From the NCBI RefSeq assembly GCF_030524025.1, contig NZ_JAUNHI010000009.1, forward strand, positions 1-41,196: a stretch of 41,196 bases of DNA, written 5' to 3'. The stretch is from Actinomyces sp. (GTDB lineage: Bacteria > Actinomycetota > Actinomycetes > Actinomycetales > Actinomycetaceae). The position numbers and the translations under genes are program-made. How positions within the stretch are numbered: position 1 is the stretch's first letter; every line of letters begins with the position of its first letter. The notes under the pieces were generated by a model. The model searched no databases, was not told the origin of the DNA, and worked only from the letters and a program-made list of their open reading frames with translations. Below, in pieces: positions 7,406 through 17,931 of the stretch.

Positions 7406-9058
7406 TCAGGACCCGGAGCGGGCGGCCACGCGCCTGCCCGACAGGGTCGAGACGAGCACGGCCAGGACGCTGAGGGACAGTGCGAGCACGCCGACCAGGA
7501 CCCACCGCTGCGGGTACGTCGCGGTCGCCTCCATCCAGCCCCACGGCGCCAGGTACCACAGCCAGGTGCCCACGAGTGCCTCGTTGCCCGCGATGACCAC
7601 ACCGGTCAGGAACGCACCGACGGCCACGACGATCGCAGTGACGGTACCGGCGACCTGGGTCAGTGCGTGGGCGGTCGCCGCGAGCATGAGGCACACGCAC
7701 GGCATGACCAGCAGGACGTACACGGCCCCGGACAGCGCCCCCAGCCCCGGGTCGGTGCGCAACAGGGGCTCCCCCCAGACCGCCGCCACCCAGCTCGGCA
7801 CGAGGGCAGCCAGTAGGAGGGCCATCACCCAGGCCAGGGAGGCGATGGTCAGGGCCGCAGGCCGTGCCCGCAGCACCAGGACGCGCCATGAGGGAGCCTG
7901 GGCACCCCACGAGGTCATCCCCGCCACCCACGCCGCCGTCGGCGCCCCGGCCAGGGTGAGCAGGGTCAGTGAATAGGTGACCGGATACACGACATTGACG
8001 ATGCCGATGAGCGCCGCGAGCGTCAGCGCCAGCCCACCCCAGACCCGCCAAGGCAGGCTCAGGGCCACCGCCAGCGCCACTGACCGCCGCCCTCGGTCCG
8101 CCACCGGGACATGCGGTGCCGAAGCGGTCCGGGTGTGGGGCTGGGGAGCCGCGGACGGTGATGGCGCGCCGCTGGACAGCTCGTGCGCGGCGTCGGACCT
8201 CCTGGGCGCCAGACGACTGAGGTTCGGCAGCCGCCCCTCAGGCCCGCCCGCACGGTGGCTGGAGCCCGCCAGCGCGGCCAGCGCTCCTAGGGCGCCGAGC
8301 CCCGCCGTGAGCAGGACACCGGGCATGACCGGGAAGCTCCACACGACCGATCCGGGCTCCAGGGCGAGGTTGTTGCCGTGCACGCCCAGCAGGGGCAGCA
8401 CGGGCCGGATCGACCACGTCCATGGCTCCGCCCACCAGCTCGCCGACTCTGCTCGCACGGCACCGGCGACCGACCAGCACAGGGCGGCCGCAGGAACCAG
8501 GCCCACCGCCACGCCACCGATCAGCTGCCCGAGCGCCAGCCCCCAGAAGGATGCGGCACTGACCGCCACGGTCATGACCGCCATGAATGCCAGGTAGCGG
8601 GCCCACGGGCCAAATCCCTCGCCCCGCACGAGCGCATCGATCACGACCGGCCCCATCAGCAGCACCTGGCTCAGAGCCGCGGACACCGTGAGGACCGCCA
8701 TCCTCACCAGAACCGTGTCTCGAGGTCGCACGGCCCGCCAGGCCGTGCCGCCGGCGCGCAGGCGCTGCTCGCGCCACGCCGCCATCGCCCCGACCAGGCC
8801 GCCCATGGGCAGGGCGAAGGAGGTCGGGTAGGTGCCCATCCACGCCATGACCCCGTCATTCCATCCGGTTGCCGTGCGGGCAGTGTGTGCGACGAGCAGG
8901 GCCTGCACAGCGAACAGCGCCACGGCCAGCGGCACTCCCCAGGTGGCGGTACGGCGGGTCCGCAGCATCTCGGCACGCAACAGCCCGCCGACTCCTCCCG
9001 GGCCCCCGGGCCGGTCCTGGCGCCGGCGGCGTGCTCCGGTTGTGCGTGCCGCGCTCAT
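7406..9058 (-). CDS. ABC transporter permease, fused two-half type, module B
   Basis: A 550-residue membrane protein with two blocks of roughly six hydrophobic segments each (about residues 45-265 and 335-540). They are joined by a polar, Pro/Ser-rich linker of ~60 residues containing APSPSAAPQPHTRTASAP. This suggests a fusion of two ABC-2 half-permeases, as in some bacteriocin-immunity or lipid exporters. It begins in an ATGA overlap with the stop of its ATPase, so the two are coupled. It is the last gene of module B and ends near the palindromic terminator. Family membership comes from topology and context, and the substrate is unknown. Confidence 0.85.
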   Translation of the reverse strand: MSAARTTGARRRRQDRPGGPGGVGGLLRAEMLRTRRTATWGVPLAVALFAVQALLVAHTARTATGWNDGVMAWMGTYPTSFALPMGGLVGAMAAWREQRLRAGGTAWRAVRPRDTVLVRMAVLTVSAALSQVLLMGPVVIDALVRGEGFGPWARYLAFMAVMTVAVSAASFWGLALGQLIGGVAVGLVPAAALCWSVAGAVRAESASWWAEPWTWSIRPVLPLLGVHGNNLALEPGSVVWSFPVMPGVLLTAGLGALGALAALAGSSHRAGGPEGRLPNLSRLAPRRSDAAHELSSGAPSPSAAPQPHTRTASAPHVPVADRGRRSVALAVALSLPWRVWGGLALTLAALIGIVNVVYPVTYSLTLLTLAGAPTAAWVAGMTSWGAQAPSWRVLVLRARPAALTIASLAWVMALLLAALVPSWVAAVWGEPLLRTDPGLGALSGAVYVLLVMPCVCLMLAATAHALTQVAGTVTAIVVAVGAFLTGVVIAGNEALVGTWLWYLAPWGWMEATATYPQRWVLVGVLALSLSVLAVLVSTLSGRRVAARSGS

Positions 9059-9849
9059 GACCGGGCCCCCTGCCCGGTCACGATCTCCAGGAAGGCGGCC
9101 TCAAGGTCCTCACTGTCGGCGAGCTCCTCCAGGGGCCCCTCGAAGGCCATGCGCCCACCGACGAGCACCCCGATGTCATCACATGTCCGTGCCATCTCAC
9201 CGAGGATGTGGCTGGAGACGACAACGGTACGTCCCTGGGCGGCCAGCCCACGCAGCATTCCGCGCAGCTCGATGACTCCCTGAGGGTCCAGGCCGTTGCC
9301 GGGCTCATCAAGGATGAGTATCTCCGGGTCCCCCAGCAGGGCCTGTGCCAGTGCCAGGCGCATCCGCATGCCGGTGGAGAAGGCGCGGACACGCTTGCCG
9401 CCGACGTCGGACAGGCCGACGTGCTCGAGAAGAGGCTCGATGACCTGCTTCGAGGTGCCGGTGAGGTGGCAGTGGATGCGCAGGTTCGCCTCAGCGCTCA
9501 GCTGGGGGTACAGGGCGGGGCCGTTGACGGAGGCTCCGACGTGGGACAGGCTGGCACGGGTCAGCGGGGAGCCGAGGACCTCGACACCTCCGGTGTCGGG
9601 TCGCAGCAGCCCCAAGGCGATGTTGAAGGTGGTGGACTTGCCTGCGCCGTTGGGGCCCAAAAGCCCGTACACACGGCCGGGACGGGCCGACAGCGACAGC
9701 TCGGACAGGATCTGGCGGCCACCCATGCGGATAGAGATGTTGTTCAGCGCCAGACCCGGTACGACCGAGCTCGGTGCTGGTTGCTGTGAAGTGCTCATGG
9801 CGGCATGCTGCCTCCGGAACCGCGCAGGCCGGATCCCCACAAGGGACAT
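9055..9849 (-). CDS. ABC transporter ATP-binding protein (BcrA/lantibiotic-protection type), module B
   Basis: A 264-residue ATPase: Walker A GPNGAGKS (65-72), Q-loop region near VGASVNGPALYPQLS, a degenerate signature FSTGMRMRLALAQALLG, Walker B ILILDEPGNGLDPQG and an H-loop in VVVSSHILGEM. The STGM-type signature and short C-terminus resemble BcrA/LanF-like exporters that confer resistance to peptide antibiotics. The D-loop reads PGNGLD instead of the usual PTNGLD. ATG at 9849 has a strong AAGGAGG ten bases upstream. A second in-frame ATG at 9798 also has a GGAGG ahead of it, so an 18-residue shorter form is possible. It pairs with the permease at 7406-9058. Confidence 0.93.
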   Translation of the reverse strand: MSLVGIRPARFRRQHAAMSTSQQPAPSSVVPGLALNNISIRMGGRQILSELSLSARPGRVYGLLGPNGAGKSTTFNIALGLLRPDTGGVEVLGSPLTRASLSHVGASVNGPALYPQLSAEANLRIHCHLTGTSKQVIEPLLEHVGLSDVGGKRVRAFSTGMRMRLALAQALLGDPEILILDEPGNGLDPQGVIELRGMLRGLAAQGRTVVVSSHILGEMARTCDDIGVLVGGRMAFEGPLEELADSEDLEAAFLEIVTGQGARS

Positions 9850-9894
9850 GGCGGCGTCTCCTCCTTGCGAAGGAGTCGGCAGGCCGCTTGTGCC

Positions 9895-10743
9895 TCACTG
9901 CTGCGACGAGCACGGTGCGCTGCGCCCCTCGAGCCCCTCGACGTCGCTGGGCCGCACAAGTCCTGTGGAGTACGCACGGATGATGAGCTCGACGCGGTTG
10001 CGGCACCCGGTTCGTCCCAGCACCGCCTTGAGGTGGCTCTTGACAGTGGACTCCGCGACGTGCAGGCGGGCGGCAATCTGCGCGTTGGTCTGCCCCTGGC
10101 ATACAAGGAGCAGGACCGCGTGCTCGCGCTGGGTCAGCCTCTCACCGGTCAGGAGGAAATCCTGGGGCACCAGCCTGCTGGGCGGATCGGCTGGTACCGC
10201 GACGCGATCCTTGGGCGGCCCGCCGCGCGCCCCCACAAGGTCGTCTTGCTCCGGCCCGAGCGCCCGCAGCACATGCGGGGTGACGGCCGGGTCGAGCCAG
10301 GCACCGCCCCCGCCGACGGTGCGCACCGCGGCGAACAGTGTGTCGGGCTCGGCGTCCTTGAGGAGGAAGCCGCAAGCTCCCGCGCGCAGCGAGGCCAGCA
10401 CGAGGTCCTCGTCCTCAAAGGTGGTCAGGATGAGCACCCGGGGAACCGGGCTGGTCCCCACGACCGGGTTGCCCGTGTTGCGCCCCTCCAGGTTCGAGGC
10501 GCACAGCGCCCGGGTGGCGGCGACACCGTCGAGCACAGGCATCCGGATGTCCATGAGTACGACGTCGGCGCCGCGGCCGCGCAGGGAGGCCTCCCGTAGC
10601 CCGTCCAGTGCCTGGGCGCCGTCAGCGGCGGTCAGGACGACCTCCATGTCCGGCCGGGAGCCGATGAGGGCGCTGAAGGCCGACACCAGCAGCGGCTGGT
10701 CGTCAACGACGGCGACCCGCAGGGTACGCGAGGTCTCGGTCAT
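9895..10743 (-). CDS. NarL/LuxR-family response regulator, module B
   Basis: A 282-residue response regulator. Receiver domain: acidic pair in AVVDDQPLL, phospho-acceptor D65 in LMDIRMP, conserved lysine in GFLLKDAEP. A linker of about 50 residues rich in Pro/Gly/Asp, longer than usual, leads to a LuxR helix-turn-helix (LTQREHAVLLLVCQGQTNAQIA, AESTVKSHLKAVLGRTGCRNR). The ATG chosen overlaps the kinase stop (ATGA); upstream GTG codons lie inside the kinase gene. The ABC ATPase follows after 45 bases. It very likely controls this transporter. Confidence 0.93.
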   Translation of the reverse strand: MTETSRTLRVAVVDDQPLLVSAFSALIGSRPDMEVVLTAADGAQALDGLREASLRGRGADVVLMDIRMPVLDGVAATRALCASNLEGRNTGNPVVGTSPVPRVLILTTFEDEDLVLASLRAGACGFLLKDAEPDTLFAAVRTVGGGGAWLDPAVTPHVLRALGPEQDDLVGARGGPPKDRVAVPADPPSRLVPQDFLLTGERLTQREHAVLLLVCQGQTNAQIAARLHVAESTVKSHLKAVLGRTGCRNRVELIIRAYSTGLVRPSDVEGLEGRSAPCSSQQ

Positions 10744-12140
10744 GGCCGCCGACCGCCGTCGGGTCCAAGGGTCTGCGCCGGTGCGGCAGTCGCGGCAGTC
10801 ATGGGAGGCGCTCCGGTACCGCGGACCGGGAAGACCGCCCGCAGGACGAACCTCTCCTCGCCGTCGACCCACTCGGTGCCCGCCTCCAAGATCCCGGAGG
10901 CCAGGCGGAGCCGCTCGGTGAGTCCCGCCAGTCCCGCACCGTGGCGCACCGGAATGTGCGTGTCCCCGTCGCCCAGGGTGTTGCTCAACTCCAGGGCACA
11001 GCGGTCCGGTGTCGCGGTCACGCTCAGGCGGGCCTGTCCGCCACCATGGCGCACCGCATTGGTCAGGCCCTCCGCCAGGACGCGGCTGAGAGTCAGGCGC
11101 TCGACGGCGGTCCAGGTCTCGTTCCAGGCGCGCAGCTCCTCGTCGGCCGGCAGCCGGGCCTCGATCCGCAGGCCCGCCGTGCGCGCCCGGTCCACCATCT
11201 GGGACAGGGCGCCCAGGTCGGCGGGCGGGGTCGCCTGGGTACCGGCGCTCGGGTCGCGCAGGAGGCTGACGTAGTCGCGCACGGACTCCAGGGAGGCGCT
11301 CGATGCCTCGCGTATCGCCGCAAGGGCTTGTCTCATCTGCTCATGGCCGCCCAGTGTCAGGCCGGTGCTGGCCTGGACCTTGACGACAGTCAGGGTGTGG
11401 CCGACCAGGTCGTGCAGCTCTCGGGCGATGGTGACACGTTCCGTGGCTGCCGCCTTGGCCGCCGCCTGCTGCGCGGCCGCCTCGACCGCACGGTCCTGCT
11501 CCTCGGCGCGGCGTCGCGCCGAGGAGGCGGCAAGGTGGGCCCAGGTGACCACGAGGGCGCAGGTGGTGGAGAACAGCAACGGGCCTCCGCCGGTGACAAG
11601 GTCGGTCTGGGATCGCAGCGCCCTGAGCAGGACGGGGTTGAGCACCGATCCACACAGGGCCAGGAGCAACCCGCCCACACCCCAGCGCTGGTCGGGCGCC
11701 CATCGCGTGACGGCATACAAAGAGGTGGGGGCCATCACGAGAATCGGGGAGAGGCCCAGATTGACCGGGGAGAGCCATATCAGCGCGGCCATGCCGGCCA
11801 GGGCGGCGTAGGTGAGGAGGAAGGAGACGCGGACCCGCAGGTGCCGCAGCGGCTGGACGATGACGATGACGGCCGTGAGTGCCGTCTCGGCGAGGTAGGC
11901 GGGGTATGTCCCCCAGCGAAGAACGACATGAATGTCGACGGCCAGGCAGAGCAGTCCCATCACCGTGAGAACGACATCGCCCAACGGGAGGGCCAGCCTG
12001 GGGCCGAGCCGGACGCAACGGCTACGGCCGCGCCAGTCCAGGGCAGTCCGCGGCGTGAGTCGCGTCGTGTCCGGCGGCTCCGGGCTCCAGCGGTCGCGAC
12101 CGGCTCGGCGGGACCGCTCCTCGGCGTGGTCAAGGCCCAT
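10740..12140 (-). CDS. DesK/NarL-type sensor histidine kinase, module B
   Basis: A 466-residue kinase from the ATG at 12140, preceded six bases upstream by AAGGTGA; a GTG nine bases earlier falls within that Shine-Dalgarno sequence. A ~45-residue charged N-terminus leads into about six membrane helices (roughly residues 50-200). A coiled-coil rich in Ala/Glu and the HisKA_3 helix follow, with the phospho-acceptor in ARELHDLVGHTL (H243). The HATPase N box is EGLTNAVRHGG, and GAGLAGLTERL is the G-region. It is the first gene of module B, 126 bases past ffh on the same strand, so some read-through from ffh is possible. Confidence 0.93.
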   Translation of the reverse strand: MGLDHAEERSRRAGRDRWSPEPPDTTRLTPRTALDWRGRSRCVRLGPRLALPLGDVVLTVMGLLCLAVDIHVVLRWGTYPAYLAETALTAVIVIVQPLRHLRVRVSFLLTYAALAGMAALIWLSPVNLGLSPILVMAPTSLYAVTRWAPDQRWGVGGLLLALCGSVLNPVLLRALRSQTDLVTGGGPLLFSTTCALVVTWAHLAASSARRRAEEQDRAVEAAAQQAAAKAAATERVTIARELHDLVGHTLTVVKVQASTGLTLGGHEQMRQALAAIREASSASLESVRDYVSLLRDPSAGTQATPPADLGALSQMVDRARTAGLRIEARLPADEELRAWNETWTAVERLTLSRVLAEGLTNAVRHGGGQARLSVTATPDRCALELSNTLGDGDTHIPVRHGAGLAGLTERLRLASGILEAGTEWVDGEERFVLRAVFPVRGTGAPPMTAATAAPAQTLGPDGGRRP

Positions 12141-12275
12141 GGCGATCACCTTAGGTCAGGCACCCGGACCTCCCAACCGGGTGCGCCCATGGTCGGCTCC
12201 CGTTGATGACCTGCCGCCCCTGATCCCGGTACGTTCCGGTCGCACCGTGCCACGGGTCCGCTCTCAGGGGGTGGG

Positions 12276-13931
12276 TCAGCCCAGGCCGAGGCGGCGGCGC
12301 AGGTCCTCGGGCAGGGCGTCCATCGCCTCGGCGACCTCGTCGACCGCCGGGGCCGGCGCGACGCTCTGCTCGGGCATGATGCCGTAGGAGGCGGCCGAGG
12401 AGCCCTGGGAGGAGCCCAGGCCGAAGGAGGCGCCGGGCTCCGGGGCCGGTGCGGAGGGCTCGGCGGCCCGGCGCTGGGCCTCCCGGGCCTGGCGGGCGGC
12501 CTTGGCCGGGTTGCCGCTGCGGCCCTTCTTGCCGCCCTTGCGCTGCTTGGCCTTGGGCGCCTGGCGGGCCTTGGCCCGCTTGCCGGTCGAGGGCAGCGAG
12601 CCCATGCCCGGCATGCCCCCGCCGTCGAGGCCACCGGCGGCCATGGCCTCCATCATCTTCTTGGCCCCCTCGAAGCGGGTGACGAGCTCGTTGACCGCCT
12701 GGACCGAGGTGCCCGAGCCCTTGGCGATGCGCGAGCGGCGCGAGCCGTTGAGGATGGACAGGTCGCGCCGCTCCGCTGGCGTCATCGAGCACACGATGGC
12801 CTCGATGCGGTCGACCTCGCGCTCGTCGAAGGCCTCGAGGGCCTCGCGCATCTGGCCCATGCCCGGCAGCATCCCGAGCATCTTCTTCATCGAGCCCATC
12901 TTGCGCAGCTGGCGCAGCTGGGACAGGAAGTCCGCGAGGGTGAACTCCCCGGAGGCGAGCTTGGCGGCGGTGTCCTCGGCCTCCTTCTCGTCGAAGGCGC
13001 GCTGGGCCTGCTCGATGAGGGTGAGCAGGTCGCCCATGTCGAGGATGCGTGAGGCCATGCGGTCGGCGTGGAAGCGCTCGAAGTCGGTCAGGCCCTCACC
13101 GGTGGAGGAGAACAGGACCGGGGCCCCGGTCACCCCCCGCACCGACAGGGCCGCACCGCCGCGGGCGTCGCCGTCGAGCTTGGACAGGACGACGCCGGTG
13201 AAGCCCACCCCGTCGCGGAAGGCCACCGAGGTGTTGACGGCGTCCTGACCGACCATGGCATCCAGGACGAAGAGGATCTCGTGGGGGGCGACCGCGTCGC
13301 GGATGCGGATGGCCTGGTCCATCATCTCGGCGTCGACACCGAGGCGGCCCGCGGTGTCGACCACGACGACGTCGTAGCCGTGGCTGCGCCCCTGCTCGAC
13401 GCCGGAGCGGGCCACGGCCACGGGGTCGCCCACCCCGTTGCCCGGCTCGGGCGCCCACACGTGCACCCCGGCGCGCTCGGCCATGACGCTCAGCTGGGTG
13501 ACTGCGTTGGGCCGCTGGAGGTCGGAGGCCACGAGGAGGACCCGCTTGCCCTGGTCGCGCAGCCAGCGGCCGAGCTTGCCCGCCAGCGTCGTCTTGCCCG
13601 CGCCCTGGAGGCCGGCGAGCATGATGACCGTCGGGCCGCGGTCGGCCCAGTTGATCTCGCGCGACTGCCCGCCCAGGACCTCGATGAGCTCGTCGTTGAC
13701 GATCTTGATGACCTGCTGGGCGGGGTTGAGGGCCTGGGAACGTGCGGCGTCCTTGGCCTTGTCACGCACGGCGGCGGTGAAGGAGCGCACGACCGGCAGG
13801 GCGACGTCGGCCTCGAGCAGCGCACGGCGGATCTCGGAGACGGTGGTGTCGATGTCGGCCTCGGTCAGGCGGCCCTTGCCGCGCAGCGAGCTGAAGGAGG
13901 CGGTGAGCCGGTCGGAGAGGTTGCCGAACAC
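12276..13931 (-). CDS. ffh: signal recognition particle protein Ffh (SRP54)
   Basis: The GTPase subunit of the SRP, which with 4.5S RNA binds signal sequences on ribosomes and docks on FtsY. 551 residues. The N domain is at ~1-90. The G domain has P-loop GLQGAGKTT (107-115), DTAGRLG, and TKLDGDARGGAAL. The methionine-rich M domain carries the RNA-binding helix-turn-helix (SRIAKGSGTSVQAVNELV). A ~90-residue Lys/Arg- then Pro/Ala-rich tail extends beyond the usual C-terminus. The start is GTG with AGGAAGGA upstream. It follows glnD after 212 bases. Actinobacterial ffh is normally near rpsP; here module B intervenes. Confidence 0.98.
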   Translation of the reverse strand: MFGNLSDRLTASFSSLRGKGRLTEADIDTTVSEIRRALLEADVALPVVRSFTAAVRDKAKDAARSQALNPAQQVIKIVNDELIEVLGGQSREINWADRGPTVIMLAGLQGAGKTTLAGKLGRWLRDQGKRVLLVASDLQRPNAVTQLSVMAERAGVHVWAPEPGNGVGDPVAVARSGVEQGRSHGYDVVVVDTAGRLGVDAEMMDQAIRIRDAVAPHEILFVLDAMVGQDAVNTSVAFRDGVGFTGVVLSKLDGDARGGAALSVRGVTGAPVLFSSTGEGLTDFERFHADRMASRILDMGDLLTLIEQAQRAFDEKEAEDTAAKLASGEFTLADFLSQLRQLRKMGSMKKMLGMLPGMGQMREALEAFDEREVDRIEAIVCSMTPAERRDLSILNGSRRSRIAKGSGTSVQAVNELVTRFEGAKKMMEAMAAGGLDGGGMPGMGSLPSTGKRAKARQAPKAKQRKGGKKGRSGNPAKAARQAREAQRRAAEPSAPAPEPGASFGLGSSQGSSAASYGIMPEQSVAPAPAVDEVAEAMDALPEDLRRRLGLG

Positions 13932-14143
13932 GCGTGGTCCTTCCTGGGCGCCCAGTGGCGCCTGGTGGTCGACGGCGGCCCGAGCCGCCGTGGGCAGTGC
14001 TGCCGCTCAGGATACCGGTGCCGGGCTGCGCGCCCAGGCCCGCGGGGCGTGCCGGCCCTCACGCGCCCGCCGGGGCACCCGCCGACCGCGCCTCGCAGGC
14101 CCGCTCCCCCGCCGGAGCCCCCGGCGGCCTGCGGCCCCGGGTC
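13932..14143. other. glnD-ffh interval with a terminator-like hairpin
   Basis: No gene is seen. Just past the glnD stop, 14109-14127 can form a hairpin (arms CCGCCGG and CCGGCGG, loop of five), a weak terminator candidate. A second small dyad (CGGCGGC/GCCGCCG, loop of four) lies near 13974-13991 in the ffh leader. The interval is too short to hide the two ACT domains missing from GlnD. Confidence 0.4.
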
Positions 14144-16435
<2,292 letters not shown>

Positions 16436-17758
16436 TCAGGCCTCCTTGGTCGTGGATGCGAGGGCCGGGGCGTGGTCCCGGCGAGGCAGGACGGTGGCCA
16501 GTCGGCCGCTGGTGAGGGACTCGTAGGCGGACTCGGAGTGCTCGGCCTTGTCGGCGCCCATGTGCTCGGCCTCGGCCGACAGCCGCCAGCCCAGGAGCGC
16601 ACGGACCACCGCCCAGCACACGGCGGTCATGGCCAGGCTGAAGGCGATGGCGACCAGCGCCACGAGCACCTGGACGACGAGCTGGGCGGGGCCGTGGCCG
16701 TAGAGCAGTCCGGTGTCCCGCGACAGCAGGCCGACCAGGACGGTGCCGGCCAGCCCGCCCACGAGGTGGACGCCGACGACATCGAGGGAGTCGTCGTAGC
16801 CGAAGCGGTACTTCAGCCCCACGGCCATGGCGCACAGGGCGCCGCAGACCGCGCCGAGCAGGAGGGAGCCCACGGGGGTCAGGCTGCCGGCCGCCGGGGT
16901 GATGCCGACCAGTCCCGCCACGATGCCCGAGGCCGCCCCCAGGCTCGTGGCGTGGCCGTCACGCACCCGCTCGACCGCGAGCCAGCCGAGCACCGCGGCG
17001 CAGGTGGCCGCCGTCGTGTTGACCCAGGCCAGCCCGGCGTTGCCGTCGGCGGTGAAGGCCGAGCCGGCGTTGAAGCCGAACCAGCCGAACCACAGCAGAC
17101 CGGCGCCGATCATGGTCAGGGGCAGGTTGTGGGGGCGCATGGGCTCGGTGCCGAAGCCGGCGCGCCGGCCGATGGCCACCGCCAGAAAGAACCCTGCGAC
17201 GCCCGCGTTGATGTGGACCACGGTGCCGCCGGCGAAGTCGATGGGCTCGGCGATCGACCCGAACCACCCGTCGGCCGACAGCGCCCCGCCGCCCCACACC
17301 ATGTGGGCCATGGGGAAGTAGGACAGCGTCGCCCACAGCGGCACGAAGGCCATCCACGCCCCGAAGCGGGTGCGGTCGGCGATGGCCCCGGAGATGAGGG
17401 CGACGGTGATGATGGCGAAGGTCATCTGGAAGGCGATCCCCACAATGGTGGGCACGCCGTAGTCGTCGAGGGTGAAGCCTCCGGCGGAGTCCTGGAAGGC
17501 CCCGTGGAGGCCGAACTGGCTCAAGGGGTTGCCCAGGATGCCGGCGATGTCGGTGCCTCCGTAGGACATCGACCACCCCCACAGGACGTAGACGACGCCG
17601 ACGGCGGCTGTCGAGCCGAAGGACATCATCATCATGTTGAGCACGGACTTCGAGCGGCTCATCCCGCCGTAGAACAGGGCGAGCGCGGGGATTGTCATGA
17701 GGAGCACCAGCGATGCGCTGATGAGCATCCAGGCGGTTGCGCCGGTGTCGAGGGCCAT
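16436..17758 (-). CDS. amtB: ammonium transporter AmtB
   Basis: A 440-residue Amt/MEP/Rh channel for ammonium uptake. It has about eleven membrane helices with the expected blocks: FYGGMSRSKSVLNMMMMSF, the first pore histidine in FAGGTVVHINAG, GFNAGSAF, and the second pore histidine in VVGVHLVGG. The C-terminal cytoplasmic tail of ~55 residues is the PII-contact region. I start at the ATG at 17758, because AAGGGAG sits five bases before it. The earlier in-frame ATG at 17773 abuts that Shine-Dalgarno sequence, which would then be translated. First gene of amtB-glnB-glnD. Confidence 0.96.
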   Translation of the reverse strand: MALDTGATAWMLISASLVLLMTIPALALFYGGMSRSKSVLNMMMMSFGSTAAVGVVYVLWGWSMSYGGTDIAGILGNPLSQFGLHGAFQDSAGGFTLDDYGVPTIVGIAFQMTFAIITVALISGAIADRTRFGAWMAFVPLWATLSYFPMAHMVWGGGALSADGWFGSIAEPIDFAGGTVVHINAGVAGFFLAVAIGRRAGFGTEPMRPHNLPLTMIGAGLLWFGWFGFNAGSAFTADGNAGLAWVNTTAATCAAVLGWLAVERVRDGHATSLGAASGIVAGLVGITPAAGSLTPVGSLLLGAVCGALCAMAVGLKYRFGYDDSLDVVGVHLVGGLAGTVLVGLLSRDTGLLYGHGPAQLVVQVLVALVAIAFSLAMTAVCWAVVRALLGWRLSAEAEHMGADKAEHSESAYESLTSGRLATVLPRRDHAPALASTTKEA

Positions 17759-17763
17759 GGGGT

Positions 17764-17770
17764 CTCCCTT
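17764..17770 (-). promoter_or_regulatory. Shine-Dalgarno deciding the amtB start
   Basis: AAGGGAG on the minus strand, five bases before the ATG at 17758. It favours that start over the ATG at 17773, five codons upstream. Confidence 0.6.
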
Positions 17771-17931
17771 CATTGTGGTGACTGGGACGCGGACGGCGCT
17801 CAGTCAACGACCCACGTGTTGGCCCCCGACGACAGGCGTGTCACGCGCAGGTGACGCCTCCGGTCCTGACGTGTCAGCCGTGTTTCCCATGGGTCGAGCC
17901 ATGCCCCGGCCCACGACCTGGTGGGGCGGAC

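Noticed and set aside
13973-13991. 4.5S SRP RNA near ffh
   Set aside because: There is only a 7-bp dyad with no GGAA tetraloop or the conserved internal loops, and it is too short.
17774-17931. GlnR or AmtR operator upstream of amtB
   Set aside because: A GGAAAC on the minus strand loosely resembles half of a GlnR box, but the second half and spacing do not fit, and no AmtR-like site is visible.
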